DNA of 64,000 nt, from contig OY740769.1 in assembly GCA_963513935.1 (NCBI GenBank), positions 101,535,762 to 101,599,761 on the forward strand, read 5' to 3'. Positions 11,813-26,800 of the stretch are shown piece by piece. A model generated the notes under the pieces. The model was not told where the DNA came from. It was given only the letters and a program-made list of their open reading frames with translations, and searched no databases. The translations under genes were made by a program, and so were the position numbers. Source of the stretch: Aphrophora alni (Eukaryota > Arthropoda > Insecta > Hemiptera > Aphrophoridae). Every line of letters starts with the position of its first letter. Position 1 is the stretch's first letter.

Positions 11813-14800
11813 GTAGACTATAAAGTAACATGCTCGAAACATTACGTACATGTACAGTATACAAATTTAAATTAGTGCTATAGTTTATTCAGACATATGC
11901 CGTCATTTGTCTATATAAAAATAATACATGTTTCAAGAATATCTATCAATCTTGATATTAAATGATAAACCTAAAATATAGAATATGAAGAGGGCCAACA
12001 TAGTCTAATAGCCTAGAACTATGTTAGAAACTAGTATTAGAAGATAAAAAGGTCAAGTGTGTGCTAAAACCAGACGACTTAGGTTAGGCAAATAGGGACA
12101 GTTTTTTTTATAAAGTCAAAGCCCCAACATTTTGATTTATTTTGTAAAATAGAAATATATGTGTTCATAATTAGATTAACTTCTACATTCAAGAGATGTT
12201 GACGTGATTACTTAATCGTACCAAAATAGTTGTTACATAGATATTAATCCTTTCATACTTATTACAAATAAGAATTTAACATATTTGTTGGGCTAATGTC
12301 CACTAAAGCAAACAAAGATGGAGCTGTTGTTAAATGAAATTGTTAATGCCAAAATAACTGGGAACTAGTTCATCTGACTAGTTTACACCAACAGATGCTT
12401 CCAAAACACCACATATGCCGCCAAAACACACACACAAGGCACCATATTCATATCTTCGGTTTTAAATGGCCTCGGCTTCGATAAATCCAACTCTCAAAGA
12501 CATGTTTTGCATAGCTCACTTTTGAATGGTCGGCAGATTAGTTGAGATTTGGTGTTACAAATGAATTTAAAAATTGGCTCAAAAACAATGTCTCGGAACT
12601 AAAATTACTAACTTTTCTCCCCAGGGATCCCCCTCTCCAGATTCTGTCCAATTTTCAAACAACAAAAAATTGGCAACGCTAGTATTCAAATACTAGTATT
12701 TCTGCCAATGCTCATAAAGATTATTCTTACTGAACTTCTAAGATATTTGATACAATTCAACAACTGAGGATAAAAAGATTTGTATGCAGTAGATCCTAAG
12801 TCTTGTGGCATTTCAATTAATGAAATTGGAGACCTCATTGCAAAGATGGCATCATTTCCTTTTAGCCCACTATTACTTCTTCAGGGTTCTCTGTGCAATT
12901 GTGTAATCTATTGTGAATGGGGAAAGATATTAAATCTGGTCCTCTAGCTAAATCATACATACATCCAACCAATGCAAGAATGTATTGTTGAGTCCATTGT
13001 AAGGTTGGAACATTTGCATCTAAAGCCAGGAGTGGATTTTAATCATAGAGTGTACTTGCATCATTTTTGATTTGTGAATTCCTCACTTTAATTAGTATAA
13101 TTGCTGATGAGACCCTTGAGCATATTATTTTCGAATGACCATTATTCGCCCAGACAAAGAATAACCTAAAATCAAAGGCATCCAATAGATGAGATATTTG
13201 ACACCATGGCCAATTGCAACTGAAGTTTATAATAAACATCAGATCATAGGCATTACTTGAGACTGGTAGTCGCCAAGAAATTGAACAGGATTCAGACGGC
13301 ACATGTAAATAAAAAATACTTATCAGCAAGTTTAAAATTTATGTCATTGTGTTACTGTTTACGCAAACATCATAAAGTTATCCCACTAAATCAACTGTAA
13401 TCTCTTAATTCTTACAGTAAAGATACATTTTCATTTATTGTCTTTTTTAATTATTTTATTTTATCTAATTATTAATAAAAAATTTCTAAATGGAAGAAAC
13501 CTTGGAGGTTAATTAGCTGATAACATGTCTAGAATTATTTTGGTTGTTCAATAGTGTCTTGTAAAACATCAAAACAAATGAAATTACAAAATGTTTTTTC
13601 TAGTCCCATACGTTCATTTCCAGATAAACACATCTAACCTTCTGCATCTGTTGATCATGATATGACATGTTTTATAAAAAATTAATATTTTTTATGCAGA
13701 CTTTAAAAAAGTGTAAAATTTTGACCTTCAGTATAACAATATGGTTATTCCATTTGGTAAAAAGGTATTTCATTTTGGTCTTTTCTCGTTTTTCAGGAGT
13801 TAGTTTGTGACTTAGAATTTTGATTGTTTCAAATTTTTAATTGAAAAAATAACTTTCAGACTTCCTTGGCCAATGTATGTTATCTATCATTAGGTTTAGA
13901 TCTTTTGATATTTTACTTAAAAATCATTTAAAGTTTAAAAGACAAAGATTTCATATTTTATCATGTTACCTGTAAATAAAATGTCCTAAACTGTACACAA
14001 TAAATTTAGAAAAGCTAAATTTGTAAATGGTACTGTATTTCATGTAAATTATTGGTTTAAGATAGATTGTTCTTATTATTGCTGTAATTTATTCTAATAT
14101 TTCCTACCATATGTGTGTATAAAATTAATACGCAATAAGAGTTGAACCACATTCTCGAAACATCATGCATTAATTTTATATATATATAAATCATGACATT
14201 GTTAAAAAAAATGATACTAATAATGGTTATAAAGTTACAATAGTGGGCATTGTAGTGAACATCTTGTTCACATGCATATAATAATGAAAACCATTTCAAA
14301 ATCAGTAAAATGGTTAAAGACAGTTAAAACAAATTTTTAGTTCAACAGCATGTTTTGTGCCTAGGCCTGCTAGGCGGTTTTTCACTACTAGGTGTTGTAG
14401 TCAGCACATCAAAATTATCATAATTTATTTTAGCTTTCATGAATATGATTCACAATTAATCTTAGCACCCTACTTTTCCTCATGATTCAGTTCAACACCA
14501 ACATTTTTTAAAACCCACACAGAGATTGCACCTTGAACCTTTTAGAGTGAAGGTGAGAACTCTATCCAATAGACCAATTAGGGGCTCTTGTATAAAATGT
14601 TTATCACATGTAAAATATCTAGAATATACATTAGCATGTCTAAAAATGGGGCTTCGGTCTAGAAAATAGCCACCTTTTTGGAATTTGTTTAATTTTTTTT
14701 CTATCAATAGCTATCAAATGTGTTTTTTTTCCTTCTTTAACCGTTTCCCCACCATTTGTTTGTCTTACTCTCACGAATTTCTGATTCTCATTTAGGGATA

Positions 14801-17800
14801 TTTGTGACCTTATACATGAGATTTTACTGTAAATTAATTTAGGTAATTACATTGCATTCAATTTTCTGCCATTCCTACCTTTGTCTTATATCTTCTTCAT
14901 TTGATGAAATTCAGATTAATTCTATTATAAAAATGCCTACTATGCATTTTGAAATCATTGGAAACAAGACACAAGTCAGCTGAAGAATTTTATAATTTCA
15001 CTTTATTGTGGTTAATATTTTGTGGCTATTAAGGCTAATAAAGACAGGGGAGCAGCATAATACGCTGAAATATATAACTATCAACCAGCGTCAAAACTGT
15101 GTATCCTTTTACAAAACACAAATTTGAATTACTTTAACCAAGTGAGTAAAGGTAGGGGATCAATTACCTAAGTAAGGCGGACTGAGCATGTGCTGAAATC
15201 TTTGAAGTCAGATGGTGACAGGAATATAATCTGCCAATGGAAATGTGTCCAAAGAAACCTATATCTTGGATATAAGAAGGAATATAATATGTATTTATAC
15301 AGACAGTGGCTCTGAAAGCACTGGATTTAAGTCAAACTTAGTCTGGGATTATCTTAGAATCACATCACGGTTGTAAAGTCTTAACCATGTAATACTGTTG
15401 GATACTGGGATAATGGAAATAAATGTGTAGATGCTCAGCTGATAGAGTGATAGTGGCGAACTTCATAGGATCTAAGTCATTCTGTGGCATGCCCAAGAAA
15501 ATAGTAATGTGCTTGCATTAGTACTTGGGATCAGAAAAAGTATAACAGGAAGTAGAGGATTATCTCAGGATGTAAGACGTGTGAATTACTTTTTTTCCAT
15601 CTAAGTAATCTGCACCTGACCATTTTTCTTTAGGCATGGGTGATATACAAAATTGGTAGATTCCATCACATGGCATGGCCACCTGAAAAAAACATATGCA
15701 CAAGATGGTTATATTCACTGAGGCACCTCTGTGTAGAAAATATTGCATCCAAAAGGAAACGGCGCTTGTTCTTTGAATGTAGATATTTGGAGCAGAGGAG
15801 GATTAAGACTTTGGAGTTTTTAACAAGGAGCTTGACAGTCCAATCAAGACAACCTTATCAGAAAAGTTCTTTAGTTTGTGGAGCTAATGAACTTTCCTAT
15901 AGATGAGTAGTAGATAGTACATCACTTGGAAGTCCTATAAGCTCTCATAGTTGATATCCAGAAAGATTCAGACTGTTCAAGCAGAAGAATTAACTGAACC
16001 ATGATGTTCCAAAAAGTGGGAAACCAAAGCTAGGAATGGTAGAAAATTGTACTCAGTATAATTTTCTAAATTCTAACAAGAAGCATTATAGATTATAATT
16101 ATTTTTATTTTTGTAGCAATTTAAAAATCAGTTTAACAGTCTGTCACAATTCCTTTTCAAACTAATAACAAAAATCTTTTGATATTACCGTACCTTACAT
16201 AATCTCCAGTCAAATTCGTTAAACTTATCACCCTGTGGCTCTGGAGGAGGTGGTGGTTGTTCCGTTGCATTTTTTGTTGAAGTTGCTTTTGGAGGTTCTT
16301 TGTCCCCACCAGTTGGTATTGCCCAGCTCACTGTTAACAACACTGAAACAACAACAAAAAACAGTTAAAATAGATAAACAAATTGTCACATTCATAACTA
16401 AAAGTCTAATATTTATAGACAGAAAATGATACCATTTATTGTTTTTGTTTTTTTATGAAATAAATGGACCATTCATTTTAAATTGCTGAGGTCACAAAAA
16501 ATGTTCGCTTTTGGACTATCACAAACACATTTCAGAGATACATATGGATTTTTGCTACTCCAGATTCTTCAGTTGTGGGATTCATCTTGCAACTGTTGTG
16601 AAATTTTGATTCATCGCTAAAGAATATGTTGCTCAAAAAGTCATCATTTCCAATACAATCCAACATTTCTGCACAATTAGCAAACATTGACATAGTATGC
16701 GCCAAACAGTAATGTATTTTATTCCAGTCTTACGAGACTTACTACACATTGTTTTCTTAGGACTACGCGCAAAGCTCTGGTTGACATGTTCCACAGCAGT
16801 ATCAGGAATTCACCGATGATCTGGAGTTGTCATTTTATAGAACAACCCGTCTGAACAATTGTTGGTACCAAGAGTAAATTGTAGGTCTACTTGGAGGATC
16901 TCTTACATACTGGGTACAAAAATTGTATTGAACTGTAGTCTCAGAGTTCATTTTGTCCCAAAACACACAGCGAGTACATAAACACCAGTGAAAGTTATTT
17001 TTAACCACAACAGTAGGGACATTTCTAGTGACTACATTTGGCTTTACATGAATCAAACTTGATGTGTTTTGTTTTAAAATAATACCTCAACTAATTCTAT
17101 AAAGTTATCTGAATAAATTTCTACATGATTTTGAAGTTCTTTTTTAACAGTCTGATAGAATGGTTGTCTGGTCATACAGTGCTATTGTGAGGTCCATTGT
17201 CCCTTTGGTGGCTTTGTATAGTGCCTTGAGGTTTAACAGGCTGGTGTCAGAAAATAGCTGCAGAGGCACAATAGAGTCAAATAGAATCAGTGGTACAATG
17301 TTTCCATCTCTTAGGTCAATATCTATCTTATGGATTAAGGAAATAGAATTAAGATGATAGTTTGCATAATAAGAGTCCTCAGCTGTTCTAGTGATTAGTC
17401 CTTATGAGTCAGAGTTTCAGATTTTAATTCCATTGGGGTTATTATGCTGTTCAACATGTGCTTACTATTTTTCACAGAATCCAATTTTTTATTTCACAAT
17501 ATTGCTGTGAATTGTGATGACTCGTTGACAATATTTTATAGGTGTAACAGTGGGTAATCATTATTAATCACATTTTAAAGTCACTATACTGGGTAGCAAT
17601 TATTAGTTTTCAAAATCTATTGTGCAATCCAAACTTGGTCTAATCTACAGAATAAAGTTACCAGTTTAAATTTTACAAAGATTAACTTTGTTGGAGCAAA
17701 CTACTTTAGAAAGGATTTTAATAACCTTGTGGTTAAGTGTTTATGGTGTGGTGAGCAAACCATAGATTGCAGGATACCATTGTGTGGTTTTGTTGGAAGA

Positions 17801-20800
17801 AACCAGTCAATGACACCAAACTCTCTCTCATATTCACATGCACAGGAATACTATACAGTTAATGAGGTAATATGTTTAATTGAAACAAGGCAAAACCCAT
17901 GTGTAGAAAACTTGGCCTTACTTCCTAACTCTGTATAAAGTAAATTTTCTAAAGAGAACAAATATTCTGTTGAGAAAATAAAGAGTTAATAAACATTGCA
18001 CAAACTTTCTTACATACTCATCCACAAAACCAAATAGGGTTTATAATTAAAATTAATAAATTTACAAAGAAGCTTTCTTTGCTTGTGCCATAAACTCCTA
18101 TTTGATTTAAATTCAGCCTTTAATGACAGTTTGTTTTCGTTCATTTGAGTTATAGAGTAGTGTACAGACGATAAACAAAAAAGATTCTAAAAAACTGTTT
18201 CCGTGAAAACATCAATAGACACTTTTCTCTACAAAAAGCATGTATCGATGTGTCTAAAAAGCATGGACACATATATCGAGAGTAGGATTCTTCCCTTAAA
18301 ATTAAGAAAACAGTTTCTATGAACATAGGGTAAGTCAAAACTAGTTGATGTGCACCATTAAGGTACCCAGCTTCAAGATACAATATGGCCTTAAAAATGT
18401 TAATTTTTATTGGTATGTTAAGGAGTCTCTTATCCAGTAGGGCAAGTTTGTTTAAAACAGGTGTTACACAGATCTTTGAAACTTCGTAATTGTGTATATA
18501 ACTACTTTCTTGGTGTTGGCTAGGCCCTAACGGACATCGTAGATGTGTATATTAAACACTCTTCAATTGCTTTGCTCGTGCCAGTATCTTGAATCTCGTA
18601 ATTATACACATTTGCATGGGGACGTCCGGGTTCAAAATTACATTTTTGGCAATATCTTTGCTATTTGTCATCGAAGAGAGTTGGGGTTGATACCATTACA
18701 TGCAGAATTGAAATTTAAAAATATTTATCTAACTTAGCGTGTTATAAGTTGATTACCACAAGATATATGTACAAAAAACTGTATAAAATTGTCGACATTT
18801 TCACTTTTTTTATTAGATTTTTCGAATTTCAATAGGGGTTTATATGAGTATACTATAGTTCCCTATTCCAAATTTCATATTTACGTACAGACGATAAAAA
18901 TTATTTTTCAGAGCCGATTTCGAGAAAATCATAATTTTTGTTTTTTTATGGCATTACATAAAAATTTTGAGGTAATATAAAATGAAAAAATGCATGATAT
19001 CTAGCAAAAATATGCCAATATAGCTAATTTCAATATAATCGGTTCACACAGTTGACAAGTTTGGGCTGTAGAGCACAACAGACGAAAAATATACTACTGA
19101 CAAACTTCATAAAAACAAAAACTTTTTTGGGCTCTAAACGGACGCATACGCAAAAAACGCGACATCGATTTGTTTGACGCATCATGTAACTCTTCTCCGT
19201 ATTGGGGAAAGTACAAACACTACACACATTTCACGTCCATTCTAAACGTTTCCGTTGTTTACAGAATAAAATATTTCTACTCCTTTAATTATATGACTTG
19301 TAAATTAGATGCGTAATGTGATACTTTGACCGCGATATTAATTATTGTGGTTATACAAGTAACCTCATCCGGATTGTCTAGGCCTAGGCCTTCAGGGCCA
19401 AGGGAAACCCTAATATTGGCGACCTGCAAGTGACCTCATTTATAGCCTTTATTTGACTGCTGAAGGAAAGTTTTATAATAATAAACGTGTTGTAAATGTC
19501 GTTCAACTATTTCTTCTTGGAAGTTTAAAGAATATTAAATGACACTCGTGAAACAGCTGATGCGGTAGGATGCTACAGTAATTTCGTTTAATATAGAATT
19601 ATAGGGGAAGTTATGTAATGGGTAAAAAATACGACGTAGGCCTACTCCGAGTCCAAAAAAGTGGTTTTTGTAGTGATGTCTGCCGGATATGCAGTGTTTT
19701 ACAGCTCAAACGCTTAGACCGATTTGAATCAATTTACGTTAACCAGAATTTTAGAGTAGATATAGCCTAATACAAAATTACGACTTTTTTTTATATTTTT
19801 TTTTCAAAATCGGCGCTAATAATTTCGATCAAATTTTGCTTTGTGTCTTTTTTTGTCTAAAAATGCCCCATTTGTCTAAAAATGCCGGTCCGTGATATAT
19901 CGGTAAAAAATTTTTAAAAATCGGCCATGAAGCTGTGATAAAGTAATAATTTCTAAAAATCTGCTCTACCGATTTTGTTCAAATTTTAGTGAAATATAAA
20001 AATTAATGATACAAAAATCGTAAAAAAAGAAATACAGTTAAAAAATAATTGCAAATAACAAAAATGAATTTTGACATGATTAAAAGCTCGAGTTTATAAT
20101 AAAACACTCGCTTCGTTCGTTGGGGGCTTCGCCCCAAAACTCCAGTGGGTTTGAACAAACCGTTGAGGAGGAGTTCGACATTGGATCAACTTGTAGATCG
20201 AAACTTTATAATTTTCAGACATTATTTAATTTTTTACACCTTATAGGACATCTAGAGTCAGGCATACTGACACAGGCCACGTGCTTTATAAGCGTGCCAA
20301 ATTTGATGATTTTAGCTGACTTATAACTGTCAAAAAATTAAATAATTTTTAGAAAATGTACAAAATTTACCTAAAATCAAAAATATAGCTCTATCTAACA
20401 TATAACCGATGGAGATACGAAAAAAGAAACTTTTAAATCACGTCAAATCTGTTAGGTGATGGTGTAATCCGTTTTTCGATAGGTCTTACCGTTTAACCTC
20501 TATAGAACTCCAAAAAAGGTCTACACCAACTAATTCGTGTAGATGAGTTTACACAATGGGTTGTATATGTATTGGATAATTTATTGAGAGCAGGTTTATG
20601 GCATAAGGGAAGCAAATGTAGGACCTATTTATTTACATAAATTTTTTTTTTTCAAAAACGGGGTCTAATTGTTCATTTTCCCTTTTTACTGTTTAGTCTT
20701 TGGATTGTGAATGGATGTGTGCGAAAATTTGCGCAATTTTCTTTACAGTTTATTTTTTATTTATTATTTTTCTTCTTTTAAGGCAAAAAACCTCTCGGTC

Positions 20801-23800
20801 ATTATCGCCTTGTAAAAAATAAATAAGAAAAGTATCTATATACATTAAAAGCGTCATAATCATAGCGTCAGGGTCGGAAAAGAACAAGAGATGGTCAAGA
20901 GAGACCGGATATGAAAGATGAATGAGAAGGATACATGAATAAAATGTATATCGAACTAGGCTCCGCGGGATTGCCAAGCCCTTACTGACTAAAATGCCCT
21001 GTGTTGTCCTTTAAGTGTCAAAATAAGAACATTTCTCAATAGCAGATGTTACTTCACCGTAAGCCATTGTAACGAGACAAGATTACATCGTACTGTTAAC
21101 AATTGTAATAGGAAGTGACTCATTAACACAAGAGGCATGTCTAGTAATTTACACGGAATGTTCAAAACAGTTGAATATTCATGGTAAAACTTAAAACTTG
21201 AGTTTTAAAATAATAATGCCTATAATTTAGTGCACTATCACTGTTATTTTCGTTGGTATTTAGTCTCACTCTAAGCATGCGCAGACGGTGTTGAAACTCG
21301 GGTGAAATGGATAATCGAATTTATCGGTTTCAAATGTATTTCAATACTCGTATTATTTTCGAAATCGAGTATATGCGCAGAATGATTTTGCGCATTGGAT
21401 TTGAACTCAGCTTTACCAATCTGTGAATTACTAACGAATATTATATCATTTCCTTGATCCTAGTTAGGAATATTTTATTTCGAATCCGAGGATTTTCGAA
21501 TAATCTGAACGTTCCGAGGATTTTGATACTCTAAGGACCAAACTTATTGATAGCAATCTTTCCAAAAATACTGAGATTTGACTAAAATATACCTATAGGC
21601 TATATCAAATTTAGATGATCAATTCTCAATGACATGGTTCTACTTAGATAGACCGAACCACCGGAAGTAGGGTGGAGAGGAGAATATGGCATTTTAGTTT
21701 TTAAGATCTCATATTTTGTTAGTATTATTTCAGATCCCTCCGATGATGGTAACTTAGTTACCGAAATGTACATGAGGGAACTATAATAACATAAGGCAAA
21801 TAAATATTTTATTTGTGTGTGTATTGTACCAAACTAGTGGTAGGGGTTTCAGTGTTTTATATTATACCAAATTTGATTAAAATCAGTACACTAGTTTGTA
21901 TTGTAGAAATCTGCATATATACGATAGAGAAAAATCATTTAAAAACCAATTTTTGAACTCTGGGGCGTTCAAAATGGATATATCCCCCCAAAAAAGACAT
22001 AGATTTTTTGTCACATCATAACTTCCTCTAAAGGACTACTACGCATATTGTCAGAAAGTAAAATACAATTTGTTACATTATTGCCGTAACATAACCTCAA
22101 TTCATATCGTTACTTGTATCAGCTGATTCTGAATCAGCTGTTGGTATTAATAAGTGAATCATAACTATGACGAACGGTACAGCTGATTTACGTAGAACTC
22201 GCGTATTTGTTATGAATCGAGTATAGATTTCCAAGAAGATAATTATACATTCTTGGGAATGGACGTTGTATTTTCCAGTAGTATAGTAATGACGTGAGAG
22301 AGTTATTAGTTATTTCCATGAGAAGACAAATAATTGTTGTTTAATAATATTATTTATCTAACATTGCTAAAGAATGTGAAACAATTGGCAACTGTATTCT
22401 AATTTTTTTAATAAAAGACTTTCAATTTGGAACGGTTCCAACTGCGTATTTTTCCCCTTTTTTTTTGGTTTTCCCCTCAAAGACGCAGTATTTCTTATTT
22501 TTTAATAGATAACTAGCCTGTTGACAATGAATCCCCTTTTATTCACCAAGTATACGAAGCATTGTGTAAGTTTGGTAATTTCAGAAATTTCGACTTCTCT
22601 TTTTGAATGATGTTAACGTTTCATAGCATTTGGAAAGAGAAAAATGATTTCAACATGCCGGATTGTCGTTGTCTGTACAGTATCCTCAAGGTAGGAATGT
22701 GTCTGGGGAGGAGAGGGAAAGAGGGGTCCCCACACTCTGTTTGTTGCGTTTACTTTCAGCGGTACAACCCCAATAAAAAAAATAGACCTCAAATGCTTCT
22801 GTGTAAACGCAACGCCTACTTTCGTTTCTTTTATCGGTGTAAATAAGAATAAAACTTTTACAAAATTAAACTTTTAAGAATTAACTTGGACTTAAACTTT
22901 AAGAATTAAATATAGCTAACCACTAATTTGTGTACCTAGTTTTCTTGGAATGGGATGTACCGCCAAGTCAGGTTAGGGAAGTGTGTAGAAGGGGGGATAC
23001 ACCAGACACACTCCTAGTCTGAGGCTACTGTACGTAACGATACCGGCCACAGAAATGAAAATAGGATTATGAGATTTGGTAAATGTAATTGAATATCTCA
23101 AAATATTGGCCATTTTAAACAGCTTTTTGTTCATATGTCGTGTGTAATGCTACTTATAACCCTCTAAATTATATACAAAAAATTATCAGATTTTAATTTT
23201 GAATGCGATTGTACCAACCCTATCTCTTTACGACTAAAAATAGTGAAGTTATTGTTAAAAATCTAATTTCGAATCCTAACCTCTCAAGGAAATGTGACAT
23301 TCTTATAGTTACAAGATCCAGCAGAGACGAGTAACCGAGAGGAGCGTAGCGACTGGAGATTACTTCACATTAGTACAGTTTCGAGTCCCGCCACGGCCAA
23401 AAAACTAACTAATGCCAAGCGAGTGGAAACTTTTTAATATATACACATCTACGATGGCAACTAATTCCTAGCCGATGTGAAACAAGTTTCAGAAAACTTG
23501 TCTAACAACAAACGTACCCTATTGAACCAAGAAACCAAATTTTGGATATTCTAGGATCCGCTTGTATTAGGGCTGCGCAAGTACCATGATGGCGCTCATG
23601 AACTTGTTCGTTTTACTTGACCATTGTATGATCTCGGTTCAACTTGGTGTTTACAAGTTTTTAGTGTGTAATTGTACTCTAAACAAGGCTGAAATTTGTC
23701 CGGTTAATTCTCCGCAAGGTGTGATTATAAGGTCCAGCGATAAACTCTTGAGAGAAGGGACAAAAAATTGTTCACTCCTATAAAACCTCTAGGTAGTTTA

Positions 23801-26800
23801 CCTTGTTGGTACTGAACTCAGTTCATCAGTGTATCTCGTAGTTCAACTTGATGTAAGCCCTTTCTTGCGTTAGAATGCAGATGGTTTTTCCTGTTTACGT
23901 TTATTTAGTTATTTTGACTATTTAGGGTTTTGGTTTATTTATTAGATTACTATTTTTAATTTCCAACATAGTCCTGGGTTATTTAGAACCTTTTCATATT
24001 TTTCACGTTCTAGGTTTTCCACTTGATAACGAGAGTTGATTTATAGTCTTGAAACGTCGTGTAGTATTTTTTTAGATACACAAATTATGGCAATCGTCCG
24101 AATAAACTATATGGATGATATGAAAAGTTCATCAATATTCCAATAACTTTCAAGTGAAGGCGACTAAATTTAATTCCACAAATTTATTAAAATATCCGAA
24201 AATGTGTTTAACTATTTTAAAAGTTGACCGCTAGGCGCTTGAAAAAAAAGATAAACTTTTGTGTGTAAATTACCATTTCTATAACATACAACAAAAATAA
24301 AGATAATATTTTGTTCAACATTAAAAGTGCTAGAGATTGTTTGTTTTAAAGAGTTTGTAAAACCAATGGTTTTCCATATATTTATCATTAACAATTTTAA
24401 ATGAACGCCTTTTTGAAACAATTAAATGAAAACTTACCAGAATTTGTGATACACTGCAAACTAGTAGTATACTACATTCTGTAAAATTTGGTATCGATAT
24501 CTCATTTCGTTCTGGAGTTATAATAAAAAATAAATAGACTGAAAACGAAACATTTTTGGACGTAAAGCAACTGTTTTTTTTATTTTGATGTCTATAATCA
24601 AATCTCAAATCTCAAAAGTCGATACGAGTAAGAAAGTTTGTACAATCTACAATTTATTTCCCTTATAAATTTCATTCACTTTTGGAATCTTCCCAAAAAA
24701 CGTTTCGGAATGTTGATCTATTAAGTACGATCATAAATACAAACAAATGCATAATTCTTTTACTTGCATCAACTTATTTTTATCAGTTTCTGTTGCAGTG
24801 TTTATTTGTTCTACGTAACTTGTTTTACAATTATTAGTATTATATTTTATTTTGTTCTTGTCTGAAAATTAAGAAAACAGGCCTATAAATAAAATGATAT
24901 TCTGACGTGTAAGGAAGAGAATTTGTTTTACTGTTATTTGTAAATCACAAAGAAACTTTATTTCTATCGTAATATAAACATTCCTACGATACAATTTGGG
25001 TAAATTAAAAACCGAGGATCAGACGTTTCTTAGAGTGATAAATAGAGAAAACAAGATTAGAGTAAGAAATCTATATGATTAAAGACTTCCTGTATTAAGA
25101 AATTTTAAAAGAAATGTCGTATCAGATTGAAAGAAGAGTGTGGGATAGTTGATGTTGAAAAGGAAAAGACCAGGGAGTAGAATTAGAAATAGGTGGAAGA
25201 CAAAGTGAAGAAGGGGAATAACGAGATTGCAGTAGAGCAATGACGTTTCTTAACGCGATTAATGGGGGGGGGGATAGATGATTAAACGTACATGATAGAG
25301 AGTTTGAATTAAGAGAATTGAAAAGAAAAGGCGAGAGTCAACTCAGATGGAATGGAAATCTGAAATTAATGCAAAAGGGAATAGTTAAAAAGAGAATAAA
25401 ATAGTTAATGATAGAAAAGAAAAGACCAATGATCTAGAATAAGGTCGAAAGAAGAAGTGAAAAAGAGATTGGGATAAAATTTAGACTGAGGAATGAGATA
25501 TCTTAGAGCGAAAAACGGGAAATATTGAAAATAAAAATTACTCTATTTTAAACCAGAGTGAAATTTGACCGGTTAATTCTCTGTAACTGTAGCTACAAGA
25601 AGGATTAAAACGTGCGCTAAACTCTTGAACATCCACCCCTTAAACTACCCTGTTGATATTGAACTTGTTGTATGCATGTCTTGTGTTGGTATATAGTTTT
25701 GCTATCTTATGGTATTTCGTGATCACGCGTTAATAATATGAACAATCCATCATTATCCAATAAGTTTTAAATCAGAACTATAAATATAATTACTAACTTT
25801 GCTTTGAATTCTTGGTTATGCTTGTAGAATTCCGTTTTTTAGTAATAGGTACTTAATAATTTGTGTATATGTAATAAGGTACATTTTAAAAGGTTCATAC
25901 AATAATCTAATGTGGGACAATGTAAACCCCATAGGTGAGATGTTATTCTTTCCCCCTTCTATATAAAAAAAATAAATAAATAACAGTCCCTATTAAGACA
26001 AGCCGATTTTGTATACCAACGAACATGCCCAACGAAATTCGTATATATTTGTGTAAACAAATATTGAACAAACCATCTTGTAGAGCAATAAAGACAGTCT
26101 GCTAGATGGAATTTCGGTAAGCATATCGACTTCCCGTCACTTTAATTCTAGCTGTAAAAATCAGAATTCAGCACCAATCGTAACCCCTCCCACACACATA
26201 GTCAACACAGTAACTTTCATTCACAAAAAATGAATCCGGACCCTCAACGAGACCATAAGCTATCACTAGATCAATCAGGATATTTGTGTAAATTACTTTA
26301 AATAAAGCAGAAATTTTGACGCTTATTCCACAAATGGGAATCATGATGCGATCGAGGACTAAACTCTTGAAAGACGAAGTAAAATATTGTTCACCCCCCC
26401 CCCCCCATAAACAGTTATTAGAACTTACTCTTGGCCTCATCCCTTTAAAATCAGTTGCTTGCCGTCTTCTGTGTAGAGTAGGCCTGTATTTAGTCTTATA
26501 GTCTGTATACACTAACTTGGCCACCTGCGAGCGGCCGGAACCGTCCCCCCGTCACCCCCTTCCTCACCCAGCTGTTTCAATGATGAGTTATCTACTAGCG
26601 TTAACACTGTACTGTTTAACTTTTTTATGGGAGACACAATTTTAAATTTTTTTCAGCATAGTTAAAATGTTTAGGAAAATATAAGCAAATTGATACTAAA
26701 CACGACACTATTCCGTTTGTAAAAGCTATTTATATAGCCACGTGTTTATTCAATACTTCATTTCTACTTAACTTTGTCAGGAAATTAAATAAAAACAACA

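Larger units (their letters stand above)
8744..16193 (-). other. Serpin intron 2
   Basis: 7450 bp containing two non-LTR remnants (9190-9673, 10180-11218), two SINE candidates (9735-10050, 14480-14600) and a TA microsatellite (11750-11812). 12840-13055 has a coherent but unidentified frame. 13330-14480 and 14720-16190 show no feature I can name. Confidence 0.55.

Noticed and set aside
15640..15906. 88-codon plus-strand frame
   Set aside because: No recognisable domain, neighbouring frames equally open, no splice or promoter support.
19030..19227. 65-codon minus frame with several Cys
   Set aside because: No family pattern, no signal peptide at the N-terminus, no splice partners.
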